Assembly (NCBI GenBank): GCA_900318445.1
Contig: ONKO01000004.1
Span: 62,001 to 126,000 of the forward strand
Length of the DNA stretch: 64,000 nucleotides
Source: an uncultured Bacteroidales bacterium
GTDB taxonomy: Bacteria; Bacteroidota; Bacteroidia; Bacteroidales; UBA932
Direction: 5' to 3'
The position numbers and the translations under genes were made by a program. The notes beneath the pieces were generated by a model. The model had not been told where the DNA came from. It saw nothing but the letters and a program-made list of their open reading frames with translations, and ran no database searches. Within the stretch, counting starts at the first letter, position 1. Every line of letters begins with the position of its first letter. Positions 36,407-44,824 of the stretch are shown piece by piece.

Positions 36407-38024
36407 GACAAGAAATATCATACTGGGGCTTCTGCTCCTTGTTCCCCTTGCCTGCCAACGGGGAGAGGTCCCGGAAGGGGACCTCATCCGGGTGGGAGGC
36501 GTCGAGGCCGACGTAGAGGTGGAGACCAAGGCCGATGCCGAGTCCGTGGACTGGCTGGCTCCGCTTCTGAGGGAAGGCATGGACATCACCTACGGGCTGG
36601 ACAAGGACCGCACCACGGCCCGCGAGGTCCGTCTGACGCTGCGTAAGGAGGATGTCCTTGACAAATACTCCTTCCTGTACAGGGATTCGGGCCTTCCCGG
36701 CCGATGGATGGGGAACGGCGCCCATTTCTTCGAGGGCGTCTATATCCCGCAGGCGCTGACGGAGGGGGCCGACCTCCTGCAGGACCAGCGGGACTATACG
36801 CAGCTCTCGCACTACCTGAGCCTGCCGCCGGCTTTCACTCTGAACGCGACCGTCGCGCGCATCAAGCTTCCGCTACGGCACAGGCTGGCCCGGGTGCTGG
36901 CCTACATCCTCATCGATCCCACCCTGGGAAGCGATGTCACCCTTGAGGGCTACACCACCCCGGACGACCCCCTTACCACCGAAATCCGCTTCTGCAACGT
37001 GAACGTGCTCTCCGGCGTGGCCGACGGAAAGCCGCAGTGGGCCAAAGCCCGCAAGGTGGTGCCGCATTTCGTGGAGGAAAAGCAGGATTTCGTGATCTTC
37101 TACGACACGCAGAAAAAGGCCTACTACTATCCCACGGATCCGCAGTGGGACGCGCTCAATACATCCCTCCCGGCCGGATACGAGCGGTACGAATACGGGA
37201 CGGTGCCCGTTTACGATGTCATTGTCCGGCCCACGTATACCTCGGACAAGACCGTGATGTACGATGAGGATCCGAAGGCGGGCGCATCGGCCACCAACAA
37301 GATTGATTTCGAAGTGATGCTCAGTAACGGCCTGCAGTATACCCGCGAGTTCGTCTTTGACCTGGATGCCAACCACGAGACCATCGTGTACCTGCGTATC
37401 GGCCGCAAGAGCGTGGACTACAACAGCTCCGGCAGCGAGCTCTGGGTGGAGACGGTCAGCCATGACGACTATTACGGCACCGACAATCCCGGCGGCCACA
37501 ACCTCTCCCATGCCGGCGGCAGCTGGCAGCGGGCCTACCGGATAGGGACGCTGGAAGTGGGGGAGACCGACGGCGAGGATTACGACGGTACCCAGTATGT
37601 GGATGAAGCTGCCTGGAAAGAGATGTTTGCGCAGGCGCATGCGGGCGGGGCCCACCACGGGGATTATTTCATTCTCACGAAAGACCTCGCGCTGGATGCA
37701 TCGGCCCTCCCCGAAGACTTTGTCTTCACCGGCCATCTGGACGGGCTGGATCATACGCTTACTTTTACCGGCTTCGGCGCCGAAGACGTTGTCTTTGACC
37801 GGGTGGACGGAACCTATGACGTTACCTCCGAAGGGGAGGCGAATGTGCACCTGGAAAAGGGGCTCTGGGTCCCCGCGGCCGGATGGAGGGCCGAGCTCCT
37901 GAACACGAAGTTTGTGCTGGAAGAAGGTACGCTTCTCGGAACATCTGTCACCGGATACGTGCACAACTGCCGGCTCAACGGCCCGCGCATCCCGGATGTG
38001 ACGCCCGCACTCCCGCAATACTAG
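36384..38024 (+). CDS. Fimbrillin-like lipoprotein with short GLUG-like tail
   Basis: A 546-residue lipoprotein. ATG codons at 36384, 36396 and 36399 are all possible starts; any of them keeps the signal IILGLLLLVPLAC. The motif ETKADAES (T-K 25 residues after the cysteine) follows. The module has VARIKLPLRHRLARVLAYIL and a late strand EFVFDLDANHETIVYLRI. The last 130 residues (YFILTKDLALDASALPEDF, FTGHLDGLDHTLTFTGF) look like the first turns of a GLUG or beta-helix domain that then stops. It may be a shortened relative of the preceding gene. Confidence 0.62.
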   Translation: MTQTMMTKTRNIILGLLLLVPLACQRGEVPEGDLIRVGGVEADVEVETKADAESVDWLAPLLREGMDITYGLDKDRTTAREVRLTLRKEDVLDKYSFLYRDSGLPGRWMGNGAHFFEGVYIPQALTEGADLLQDQRDYTQLSHYLSLPPAFTLNATVARIKLPLRHRLARVLAYILIDPTLGSDVTLEGYTTPDDPLTTEIRFCNVNVLSGVADGKPQWAKARKVVPHFVEEKQDFVIFYDTQKKAYYYPTDPQWDALNTSLPAGYERYEYGTVPVYDVIVRPTYTSDKTVMYDEDPKAGASATNKIDFEVMLSNGLQYTREFVFDLDANHETIVYLRIGRKSVDYNSSGSELWVETVSHDDYYGTDNPGGHNLSHAGGSWQRAYRIGTLEVGETDGEDYDGTQYVDEAAWKEMFAQAHAGGAHHGDYFILTKDLALDASALPEDFVFTGHLDGLDHTLTFTGFGAEDVVFDRVDGTYDVTSEGEANVHLEKGLWVPAAGWRAELLNTKFVLEEGTLLGTSVTGYVHNCRLNGPRIPDVTPALPQY

Positions 38025-38031
38025 AAAAGGC

Positions 38032-40560
38032 ATGAAAGGAAAGCATATCATCATATCTGTACTGACGCTCATCGTCGCGGCCGCCTGTTCTAAGGAGACC
38101 TTCCTGACGGAGTGGCTGGGCCGCGGGGTGCGGTTCAGCGCAACCCAGTCCGATCCCTTCGCAACGCGCACTACGTACCGGCACGACGGCTCGTTCAACG
38201 AGGGAGACATCATGACCATTTACCGGCAGTACATGGGCGGCAGCGGCTTTGACGCAGACCGGGAGGCCTACCGCGTGTACACGCTCAATACCAAATATGC
38301 GGCCGGAACCTCCCTGGTGCTGGATTCCGACTGGAAACCCCTTCCGGGCGCGCTGGGATCCAACCTGCCCGGGAATACGTTTACGCAGACATCGGCTGAC
38401 TCCCTCACCTGGGAGAACGGCCGCACGGTGCGCTTCCGCTCGTTCGCGCGCAGTAACCTTGCGGGGGCCATCGGTGGCAGCGCCAGGAGTAAAGGCAGCT
38501 ATTATCCCGACTACAGCATCTCCGAATGGGTGACGGTGTCGGGCCCCACCATCGACGTCCCCATGCGCCTGAAGCACCAGGGCTGCCGCGTGGGCTTCAT
38601 CCCCAAGGCGGGCAACGAGTTTGGCAGCGCGGTCATCTGCCTGGAGGACGGGGACTATGATGCGCCGGAGGAGGCCGAGGCCGTTAGGGCCGTGTATGAG
38701 AGAATGTGCATGCCGTCCGGCGTGGACATCCATCACTCGCTCCTGAGAACGCTCACGAAGGCAAAGTATGAGGCCATGACGGACTTCAGCCGCATCCATG
38801 AGGGAACGGAGGGGATGGTGTCCTTCGGCACGCTTTCTCCCGAAGAGATTGCTTCCGACGTGCAGCGTCCGGTGTTCTGTTCCAACGACGGCCGCCTGTA
38901 CATGGTCACCATCCCGTATGACATGAGCGGTGCGGAGACGGGCGGCGAGCTCCTCACGCTCCCTCCTTTTACCCGCTTCCGGATCTGGCTCTATGACGTG
39001 AACAGCGGAGATAACGGGGGAAGTGACGCCGTGGAATCGGCCTCCCACATTTTCTCCCTCAGCGATATCCTGGCGCCGGGCAGCAGCGAGGCGCTCTATC
39101 CCGACGGGCTGCCGCTCATCCCGGGCTACAGCTACCTTTTCAGCGTGGGATACCATTACGACCATTTTACCATTACTCCGGCCGACCATTTCTCCTGGGA
39201 CGAGCAGGATGCCGAGGGCGGGAAGCGGGACGATGAATCGCACGACCCTTCCGCGAATGAGCCGTACCGCTGGTGGCAGCAGGCCATCCACGATGCCATT
39301 CCCAAAACCATCAGCGAGATCTACAAGCCGGAGTTCCACATTGGGACGCCGGAGCAGTTTCTGGAGATGATGCACCTTGTCAACGGTACGGCGGCCCGGA
39401 AGATGAGCGGCCTCACGCAGGTGCTGGACCGCTCCGACAACCTGTACCGCTGGTATCGCAGCGAGGATGTGGAAAACGGGCAGGTGAGGGCCGGTGCCGA
39501 CTCCGTGAGCCGGGCCCAGGCCGAGGAAGAGGGCTATATCTTCTACGACCACTATCATCCGGCCAATGCCGACCAGGCTGCCTATGCCCGCATCGACTAT
39601 CTCCGGGGACCGTTCAGTTTCTATGACGACGACCTGGACCGCCACTTTACCATTGTCCTGGACCGGGACCTGGATTTCTGCGACTGGGAAATCACTTCTG
39701 TGGGGGCGCAGGAGTCCACGCCTTTCCGTGGCGTATTCGAGGGGAACATGCACTGGCTCAGGAACGTGCATGTGGATGGCGGCAGTCTCTTCGGGGACTG
39801 CGTGCAGGCGGCGGTCCGCAACCTCCGCATTGTGTCTAACCACGACTTCCAGCTCATGCGGTCGGCCAGGGCTGGCAACAAGACGGGCTACGGCGCCTAC
39901 ATCGTGGGCGTTTCCATCCAGGCGCCATCGGCCGGCAATCCCGTCGCCGGAAGCCTGCAGGGGAACAGCTACGTGGTGGGATGTCTCTATGAGGGCCGGG
40001 CCGCCGGCGCCATGGTGGGACAGGCCGATGACCTGCACATGATTGGCAACATGATGGCGGCGGGGGGAATTCCTTCCGGCAGCGGAGCGCTCCTCGGGGC
40101 GTATTTGCCGGGCGCCGCCAGTGCTTTCCTGGCCCCGCAGACGGGGTCCAAGCCCGCCTGGGGCCGTTTCATGGTGAACTACTACGACATTACGCTCTCT
40201 CCCGGCACCACCGCCGTCGGGGGCGTGGCCGATGCCTACGGACCGCTGGAGTACATCCGCGGGGCGCACTCCTACGTGCTCAAGGCCAAAAACGACAACC
40301 TGCTCTCCGACGATGTGCCCTTCGACAAACTGGGTACGCCCGAAATGAAGGAGGGCTTCTACGGACTGGCGCCCTGGAAGGCCATGAACTATGCCATCTG
40401 GCGCTACAACCAGGACGGTGCGGTGGTGAGTGAACCGCACAACTGCCTGGGACACTATGAGAATGATGCGGAGGGGTATGCCCACACGTATCCCCGGCTG
40501 ACGGAAGGCGCGCCCGGTGCCGCCTGCGAGGGCTGGAACGTATTGGAACAGAACAACTGA
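38032..40560 (+). CDS. Fimbrillin-like lipoprotein with C-terminal beta-helix-like region
   Basis: An 842-residue lipoprotein (MKGKHIIISVLTLIVAAAC, lipid Cys19). The processing-type motif is T45-R46 (DPFATRTTYR) instead of T-K. The N-terminal module contains DVPMRLKHQGCRVGFIPK, a counterpart of the conserved H-x-L/M-x-K strand, and closes near SYLFSVGYHYDHFTITPA. The C-terminal half includes FDDDLDRHFTIVLDRDLDF, FRGVFEGNMHWLRNVHVDGG and GNSYVVGCLYEGRAAGAMVG, a GLUG/beta-helix-like pattern. It is a candidate adhesin. The stop codon overlaps the next start by one base. Confidence 0.62.
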   Translation: MKGKHIIISVLTLIVAAACSKETFLTEWLGRGVRFSATQSDPFATRTTYRHDGSFNEGDIMTIYRQYMGGSGFDADREAYRVYTLNTKYAAGTSLVLDSDWKPLPGALGSNLPGNTFTQTSADSLTWENGRTVRFRSFARSNLAGAIGGSARSKGSYYPDYSISEWVTVSGPTIDVPMRLKHQGCRVGFIPKAGNEFGSAVICLEDGDYDAPEEAEAVRAVYERMCMPSGVDIHHSLLRTLTKAKYEAMTDFSRIHEGTEGMVSFGTLSPEEIASDVQRPVFCSNDGRLYMVTIPYDMSGAETGGELLTLPPFTRFRIWLYDVNSGDNGGSDAVESASHIFSLSDILAPGSSEALYPDGLPLIPGYSYLFSVGYHYDHFTITPADHFSWDEQDAEGGKRDDESHDPSANEPYRWWQQAIHDAIPKTISEIYKPEFHIGTPEQFLEMMHLVNGTAARKMSGLTQVLDRSDNLYRWYRSEDVENGQVRAGADSVSRAQAEEEGYIFYDHYHPANADQAAYARIDYLRGPFSFYDDDLDRHFTIVLDRDLDFCDWEITSVGAQESTPFRGVFEGNMHWLRNVHVDGGSLFGDCVQAAVRNLRIVSNHDFQLMRSARAGNKTGYGAYIVGVSIQAPSAGNPVAGSLQGNSYVVGCLYEGRAAGAMVGQADDLHMIGNMMAAGGIPSGSGALLGAYLPGAASAFLAPQTGSKPAWGRFMVNYYDITLSPGTTAVGGVADAYGPLEYIRGAHSYVLKAKNDNLLSDDVPFDKLGTPEMKEGFYGLAPWKAMNYAIWRYNQDGAVVSEPHNCLGHYENDAEGYAHTYPRLTEGAPGAACEGWNVLEQNN

Positions 40561-41570
40561 TGGACATGAAAAACAGAATCACAGGGATGGGCCTCGCCCT
40601 TCTTCTCATGGCTTCCTGCACGAAGGAGGCACCGCTGGAGGAAGGTGTGGTCCGCTTTACCACCACGGTCGCTCCCTTTGACGGAGCAACCAAGACCGAC
40701 CTGTCCGGCCGGGCCTTTGCCGTGGGGGACCGCATGAAGCTCAAAATCGTATGCCCCTTCGACGACCGCACCCAGTTTGGAGAGACTACCTATGGCCACA
40801 GCGCCGATGCGTTCTGGCTTTTCAAGTGGAGCGGAACCGACTGGAGCGTCCTTACTGCCGCCGACAAGGTGGACGTGGAAGGGGATTACCGCTACTCCGC
40901 CGCCCCCAACCTGTATGAGCGGTACCTGGCCCAGCAGACTCCGTATGTGTTTACGGCGTCTTCTTGGAGCGAGAACGTTGTGTTTGTCTCCGGCGGGAGC
41001 CGCTATTCCCAGTACAACTATGTTTTCGAGGCCGACCAGTCCACCGAAAAGAATTACCTGAAGTCCGACCTCCTGTGGGCCCAGTCCTACATGCAGACGG
41101 GCTCCTACAATGTGCATCTTTCCTTCGACCATGTCATGGCCTGCCTTCGCCTGAGTGTCGCGGGGGTGTCGGGAAGTGCTGTGGTTACGCTGGAAGGCAT
41201 GCCCGACATTGACCAGCGGGAGGTGGTGGTGGGAGACTACTATGCCGCCCGCAGCAAGGTGAACGCACGTTTCGGCTATAAGGAAAAGTGCAGCTGCCCG
41301 CTGGAAGACAACGGGAAGGTGCTGGGCGTAGCGGTGAACAGCGACGCCCAGGGCAAGGCCTATGTGAAGCCGCTCTCCGAGATTCCTTTTACCGGTGTAT
41401 ACACCGCTCACCGCAGCGGAGACTCCTATTATCTGATTGTACCGCCCTCATCGCTGCCCGCCCGCGCCCGCGTCTGGATCCGGGACGGGGAAAAGCGCTA
41501 CAGCTACCTGCTGGAAAGGACGGTCTTTGAACAGGGAAAACTCTATCCCGTGAACATTAGTGCAGAATGA
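40560..41570 (+). CDS. Fimbrillin-like lipoprotein
   Basis: A 336-residue lipoprotein starting at 40560, which overlaps the previous stop (TGATGG); an alternative ATG is 40566. The signal is MKNRITGMGLALLLMASC, lipid Cys20 counted from 40560, with T44-K45 25 residues later. A single module with YNVHLSFDHVMACLRLSV, the conserved F-x-H-x-M/L-x-x strand, and a closing YSYLLERTVFEQGKLYPVNI. It is probably a minor subunit or a partner of the last gene, with which it overlaps by four bases. Confidence 0.68.
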   Translation: MDMKNRITGMGLALLLMASCTKEAPLEEGVVRFTTTVAPFDGATKTDLSGRAFAVGDRMKLKIVCPFDDRTQFGETTYGHSADAFWLFKWSGTDWSVLTAADKVDVEGDYRYSAAPNLYERYLAQQTPYVFTASSWSENVVFVSGGSRYSQYNYVFEADQSTEKNYLKSDLLWAQSYMQTGSYNVHLSFDHVMACLRLSVAGVSGSAVVTLEGMPDIDQREVVVGDYYAARSKVNARFGYKEKCSCPLEDNGKVLGVAVNSDAQGKAYVKPLSEIPFTGVYTAHRSGDSYYLIVPPSSLPARARVWIRDGEKRYSYLLERTVFEQGKLYPVNISAE

Positions 41571-43519
41571 AGCGTCTGACTTATATCATCTTGCTGGCCC
41601 TCACCGCCTGTTCGGTGAAGGAAGCGGCTCCCGCTCTCCGGCCAGAGCTGCGGGGCATCCGTGCCTCGATTGAAGGCGGCGAGCCCGATACCCGCGCTAC
41701 CGTGACCAAACTGGCCGATTATGTGGGCCGGAGCAAGTTCCGGGGCGGGGACAGGGCCATCTTTACCAACATCCGCCGTACGGAGTATCCCATTGCGGAA
41801 TTCACCTATCCCGGGACGGAAAACTATGAGGGAGTCACCTTCGTGGCGGGGGACGGCGGCGGCTGGACGCGCGGGGAGGGCGACGGCGCTCCCGAGCGCG
41901 TGTACTGGACCGATGCCGTGAGCCCGCACACCTTCGTGGCCTACAGCATTCCGCAGGATGCTTCCTTTGACTGGACCCGGGAGCAGGAGATGCTTTACTC
42001 CTACTATGTGGGTACGCTGGGAGACCCTTCGGAGAGTGGAGAGATTGTGTTTGACACGGCAGAGGCGCTGGAAAAGGAAGATCTCCTCATCTGCCACGAC
42101 ACCGGCGTGCGGGCCGAGCCCGGCGGAAGCGTGGCCCTGGTGAAGTTCGCCCATGCCCTTGCCAGCGTACGCGTGGTGGTGAACATCAACGGATTCTCTG
42201 CCAGCTCGTCGGCGGTGGACAACCAGACCGTGGTGTCGGACATGCGCCTTCTCCACCAGCCCACCCGTTATAAGTGGATGGAGTCCAGCGCTGCCGTCCA
42301 GCCTTACGGCGACGAGGATTCCCGGAGAGATCTGCTGCTGTGGATTCCGAACGGCTCCGGCGTGGGTTCGAGCCAGGCCCGGACCTTTACCTTCTACGGC
42401 ATTACGGCTCCCCAGCCCATGGATTATCTGACGACGCTCTCCGGTGAAAACGCCCGGTACCGGAAGACGCAGCTGAGCTTTGACGTCACCTATCCCGATC
42501 CCCTGAATCCCCAGCTGCTGAAAACGTGCACCTATACGGCCTCTCTCCAGGATGTCTCCTTCGAGTCTGGCTACAATACCACCATCAACATTACGCTTAA
42601 CCACCGGGACGAGCAGATGGTGGTGGGCGTGGACTTCGAGGACTGGGAGTTTGTGTCCACCCCCGACCAGAGCCAGCTCAAGAAAAACTCGACTTTCCTT
42701 CACGATACTTCCCGCAGCAGCGTGACCATCGCAACCGATACGGAAGCTACCGAGGATGATGCCACCTGGCTCTATTTCCAGGAAGGCCATCTCCAGGATA
42801 TATACGGCCATGACGGCTCCCGGGAGCATCCTTTCCAGATTTCCACGGCCGGACAGTTCCTCTCTTTTGCCTATGAAGTAAAGGACGGCCGCTCTTTCGG
42901 GGGACAGTATGTGGCGCTGGATGCAGACCTTACCTTCGAGGTTCCCTGGATTGGGGTGGGCGATGCCTCACATCCGTTCAAGGGGACTTTCCTTGGCGGC
43001 ATGCGCTATCTCTGCAGCGTAAAGGGCAGCCCTCTCTTCGGAAATCTGGCTGCCGGTTCCCGTCTGGAACAGCTGCAGGTGCTGGCAGGTGGTACGGTGG
43101 ACGGACGGGGTGTTTTGACAGATTCCGGCGAAGGAGTCATCTGCGCCTGTGTCGTGGATGGCGACGTGACGCTTGGCGGCAGCAATGCCGGTGCCCTGGT
43201 GGGCACCAATTCGGGTGTCATCCTGGCCAGTTACCATACGGGAACTACCTCCGGAGCGGCGCCTGTGGGAGGCCTCGTCGGCACCAACAGCGGCACCCTG
43301 GTGGGCTGTTACCAGGCCGGGAAAGTGACGGGAGAGAGGATTGCTGCTTCTAGCACCGGCGTAGTGGAGGCTTGTCTCTATACCTCGGAGTCCATGACGC
43401 GCCCTTCCTTTACCGAGACGCTCAACAGCGGAATCGCTTCCTGGTGCGCCAGCCACTCCGGTTACGACGTTTACGTTTACGTGCACCAGCCGGCCGGTTA
43501 TCCCCATTTGAGCGAATAA
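41567..43519 (+). CDS. Fimbrillin-like lipoprotein with GLUG repeats, last gene of the fimbrial locus
   Basis: A 650-residue lipoprotein (MKRLTYIILLALTAC, lipid Cys15; T42-R43-A44). The fimbrillin-like module includes VALVKFAHALASVRVVVNI and closes MVVGVDFEDWEFV near residue 365. The C-terminal part has two clear GLUG repeats from about residue 542 (GALVGTNSGVILASYHTG and GGLVGTNSGTLVGCYQAG), preceded by an FKGTFLGGMRYL turn. GLUG repeats occur in bacterial surface adhesins. It ends the 22-kb co-directional run; the next gene has its own promoter. Confidence 0.72.
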   Translation: MKRLTYIILLALTACSVKEAAPALRPELRGIRASIEGGEPDTRATVTKLADYVGRSKFRGGDRAIFTNIRRTEYPIAEFTYPGTENYEGVTFVAGDGGGWTRGEGDGAPERVYWTDAVSPHTFVAYSIPQDASFDWTREQEMLYSYYVGTLGDPSESGEIVFDTAEALEKEDLLICHDTGVRAEPGGSVALVKFAHALASVRVVVNINGFSASSSAVDNQTVVSDMRLLHQPTRYKWMESSAAVQPYGDEDSRRDLLLWIPNGSGVGSSQARTFTFYGITAPQPMDYLTTLSGENARYRKTQLSFDVTYPDPLNPQLLKTCTYTASLQDVSFESGYNTTINITLNHRDEQMVVGVDFEDWEFVSTPDQSQLKKNSTFLHDTSRSSVTIATDTEATEDDATWLYFQEGHLQDIYGHDGSREHPFQISTAGQFLSFAYEVKDGRSFGGQYVALDADLTFEVPWIGVGDASHPFKGTFLGGMRYLCSVKGSPLFGNLAAGSRLEQLQVLAGGTVDGRGVLTDSGEGVICACVVDGDVTLGGSNAGALVGTNSGVILASYHTGTTSGAAPVGGLVGTNSGTLVGCYQAGKVTGERIAASSTGVVEACLYTSESMTRPSFTETLNSGIASWCASHSGYDVYVYVHQPAGYPHLSE

Positions 43520-43530
43520 TTGCAAAAGTT

Positions 43531-43546
43531 TTACAACAAATTGTAA
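43531..43546. promoter_or_regulatory. Small palindrome upstream of the six-cysteine protein gene
   Basis: TTACAA-CAAA-TTGTAA, an inverted repeat 31 bases upstream of the -7 box. AGTTTTAC also occurs twice here (from 43527 and 43548), 21 bases apart. It may be a regulator site; the region is AT-rich. Confidence 0.35.
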
Positions 43547-43576
43547 TAGTTTTACGCGGGGTTCGGGGAGAAGTGC

Positions 43577-43584
43577 TACTTTTG
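43577..43584 (+). promoter_or_regulatory. -7 element of the six-cysteine protein gene
   Basis: TACTTTTG, perfect TAnnTTTG, 31 bases before ATG 43616. Only a weak TTTA (43551-43554, spacer 22) stands in the -33 place. Confidence 0.65.
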
Positions 43585-43615
43585 CTCCCGGAACAAACCA
43601 TAAAAACAACATATC

Positions 43616-44746
43616 ATGAAAAACCGTAAAGCTATTATCATTCTCTCCTCGGCCGTTGTCATTGCCGCCGTCGGATTCATTGTGTCCCCCCTCGTAGACT
43701 GGAAGGTTGACAGCGAAAACGCAAGCGGCGACATTGGCAAGACGTCCCGTTTCTCCCGCAAGACTTCCGGCGAAAGCCTCTCCAACATGGAGGAACTCAT
43801 GCGTAGTGACGAGGCCTACAAGAACAGCATCGTCGCTTCCTATTATGTGATGCAGACCCGCGCCAACCAGTTTGCTTCGCTCGTGGATATGTCCAACGAG
43901 GTGGCTTCCGACATTCCGGAGTATGCTTCCGTCCTGGAGGATATGAACAAGGCCTATGTTACGGTGAACAATGTGTGTGCCTCCCTGGCCCGCTCCGGCG
44001 CCGACATCAACACTGCGCTGGGTGGCGAGTCCTGCCCGGAACTGGCACAGAATACCATCAATGCATCGCTGGCCTATGTGGCCCTGCAGAAGCAGAATGA
44101 GCTGGCCAATCGCTTTATCGACATCACCGACAAGTATGCCGCTGCGAACAAGTGCGAGGACCGTCTCCTTTTTGTGCGCGACCAGTGGGTGGACTATCAG
44201 CGCATGACCGCCGCTCTCGAAGGTGACGAAAAGGCTGCCGGCAAGCTGACAGACAAGGGATATCTGCTGGATTCTCAGAAGAGCGTCTCTACCCTTGGCA
44301 GTTTCAATGCCTGTGAGCAGATGACACTCATGAACAGTGCCAACGTGGCCAGAGTCTTCTATATGAATACCCAGGTGAACGAGGCTATTCCCGCGGCTGA
44401 GCTTCGTGCCGCCGTGGATGCAAATATGATCTTCGCCAACAACCTCCAGGAAAACGTTCAGGAAAACGTCCTGGGACTGCTGGTTGTTGCCAATGCCGAG
44501 AAGATCCTGCCCCCGATGATGAATGCAAACAACCTGGAAGGCATCACGTCCGAGGCGCTGTCCCGCGTCGTCGTCCTGGCCAATCAGGACATGGTTCAAG
44601 GTGCTTTTGAGTTGTTCTCGGCAGCCCTGGCCGCCAGACCGATCGTCACTTCTGACGTAGTCGTTGCCAGCGGATTGATTTGCTCGCAGGTGAATAGCGT
44701 CATTGAGGGAACGTCCCTCGGCGAAGTGTGCAAGATGATCTGGTAG
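43616..44746 (+). CDS. Membrane-anchored helical protein of unknown function
   Basis: A 376-residue protein that was not recognised as a member of any family. One hydrophobic N-terminal segment (residues about 6-27, AIIILSSAVVIAAVGFIV) has no clear cleavage site or lipobox, so it may be a signal anchor. The rest is Ala/Glu/Asn-rich and predicted by eye to be helical, without repeats. Six cysteines, all after the anchor (NNVCAS, GESCPEL, NKCEDR, NACEQM, LICSQV, EVCKMI), suggest up to three disulfides and so a periplasmic location. It has its own promoter and terminator directly downstream of the fimbrial operon and upstream of the peptidase/PrsW/AraC operon. A link to either is possible but unproven. 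Confidence 0.65.
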   Translation: MKNRKAIIILSSAVVIAAVGFIVSPLVDWKVDSENASGDIGKTSRFSRKTSGESLSNMEELMRSDEAYKNSIVASYYVMQTRANQFASLVDMSNEVASDIPEYASVLEDMNKAYVTVNNVCASLARSGADINTALGGESCPELAQNTINASLAYVALQKQNELANRFIDITDKYAAANKCEDRLLFVRDQWVDYQRMTAALEGDEKAAGKLTDKGYLLDSQKSVSTLGSFNACEQMTLMNSANVARVFYMNTQVNEAIPAAELRAAVDANMIFANNLQENVQENVLGLLVVANAEKILPPMMNANNLEGITSEALSRVVVLANQDMVQGAFELFSAALAARPIVTSDVVVASGLICSQVNSVIEGTSLGEVCKMIW

Positions 44747-44765
44747 TCTTTTCCTGCAAAGCCTG

Positions 44766-44794
44766 AAGGCCTCTCCTTCCCGGAGAGGCCTTTT
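44766..44794 (+). terminator. Terminator after the six-cysteine protein gene
   Basis: An 11-bp stem AAGGCCTCTCC (44766-44776) with 44782-44792, a five-base loop and a T-rich 3' side. It sits 20 bases after the stop codon and overlaps the -33 box of the next promoter. Confidence 0.88.
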
Positions 44795-44821
44795 GTTTTT
44801 CCCTCGAAAAGTGTATCTTTG
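44792..44821 (+). promoter_or_regulatory. Promoter of the peptidase/PrsW/AraC operon
   Basis: TTTG at 44792-44795, an 18-base spacer and TATCTTTG at 44814-44821. Only three bases lie between the -7 box and ATG 44825, so the transcript is expected to start at or beside the start codon. Confidence 0.8.
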
Positions 44822-44824
44822 TGC

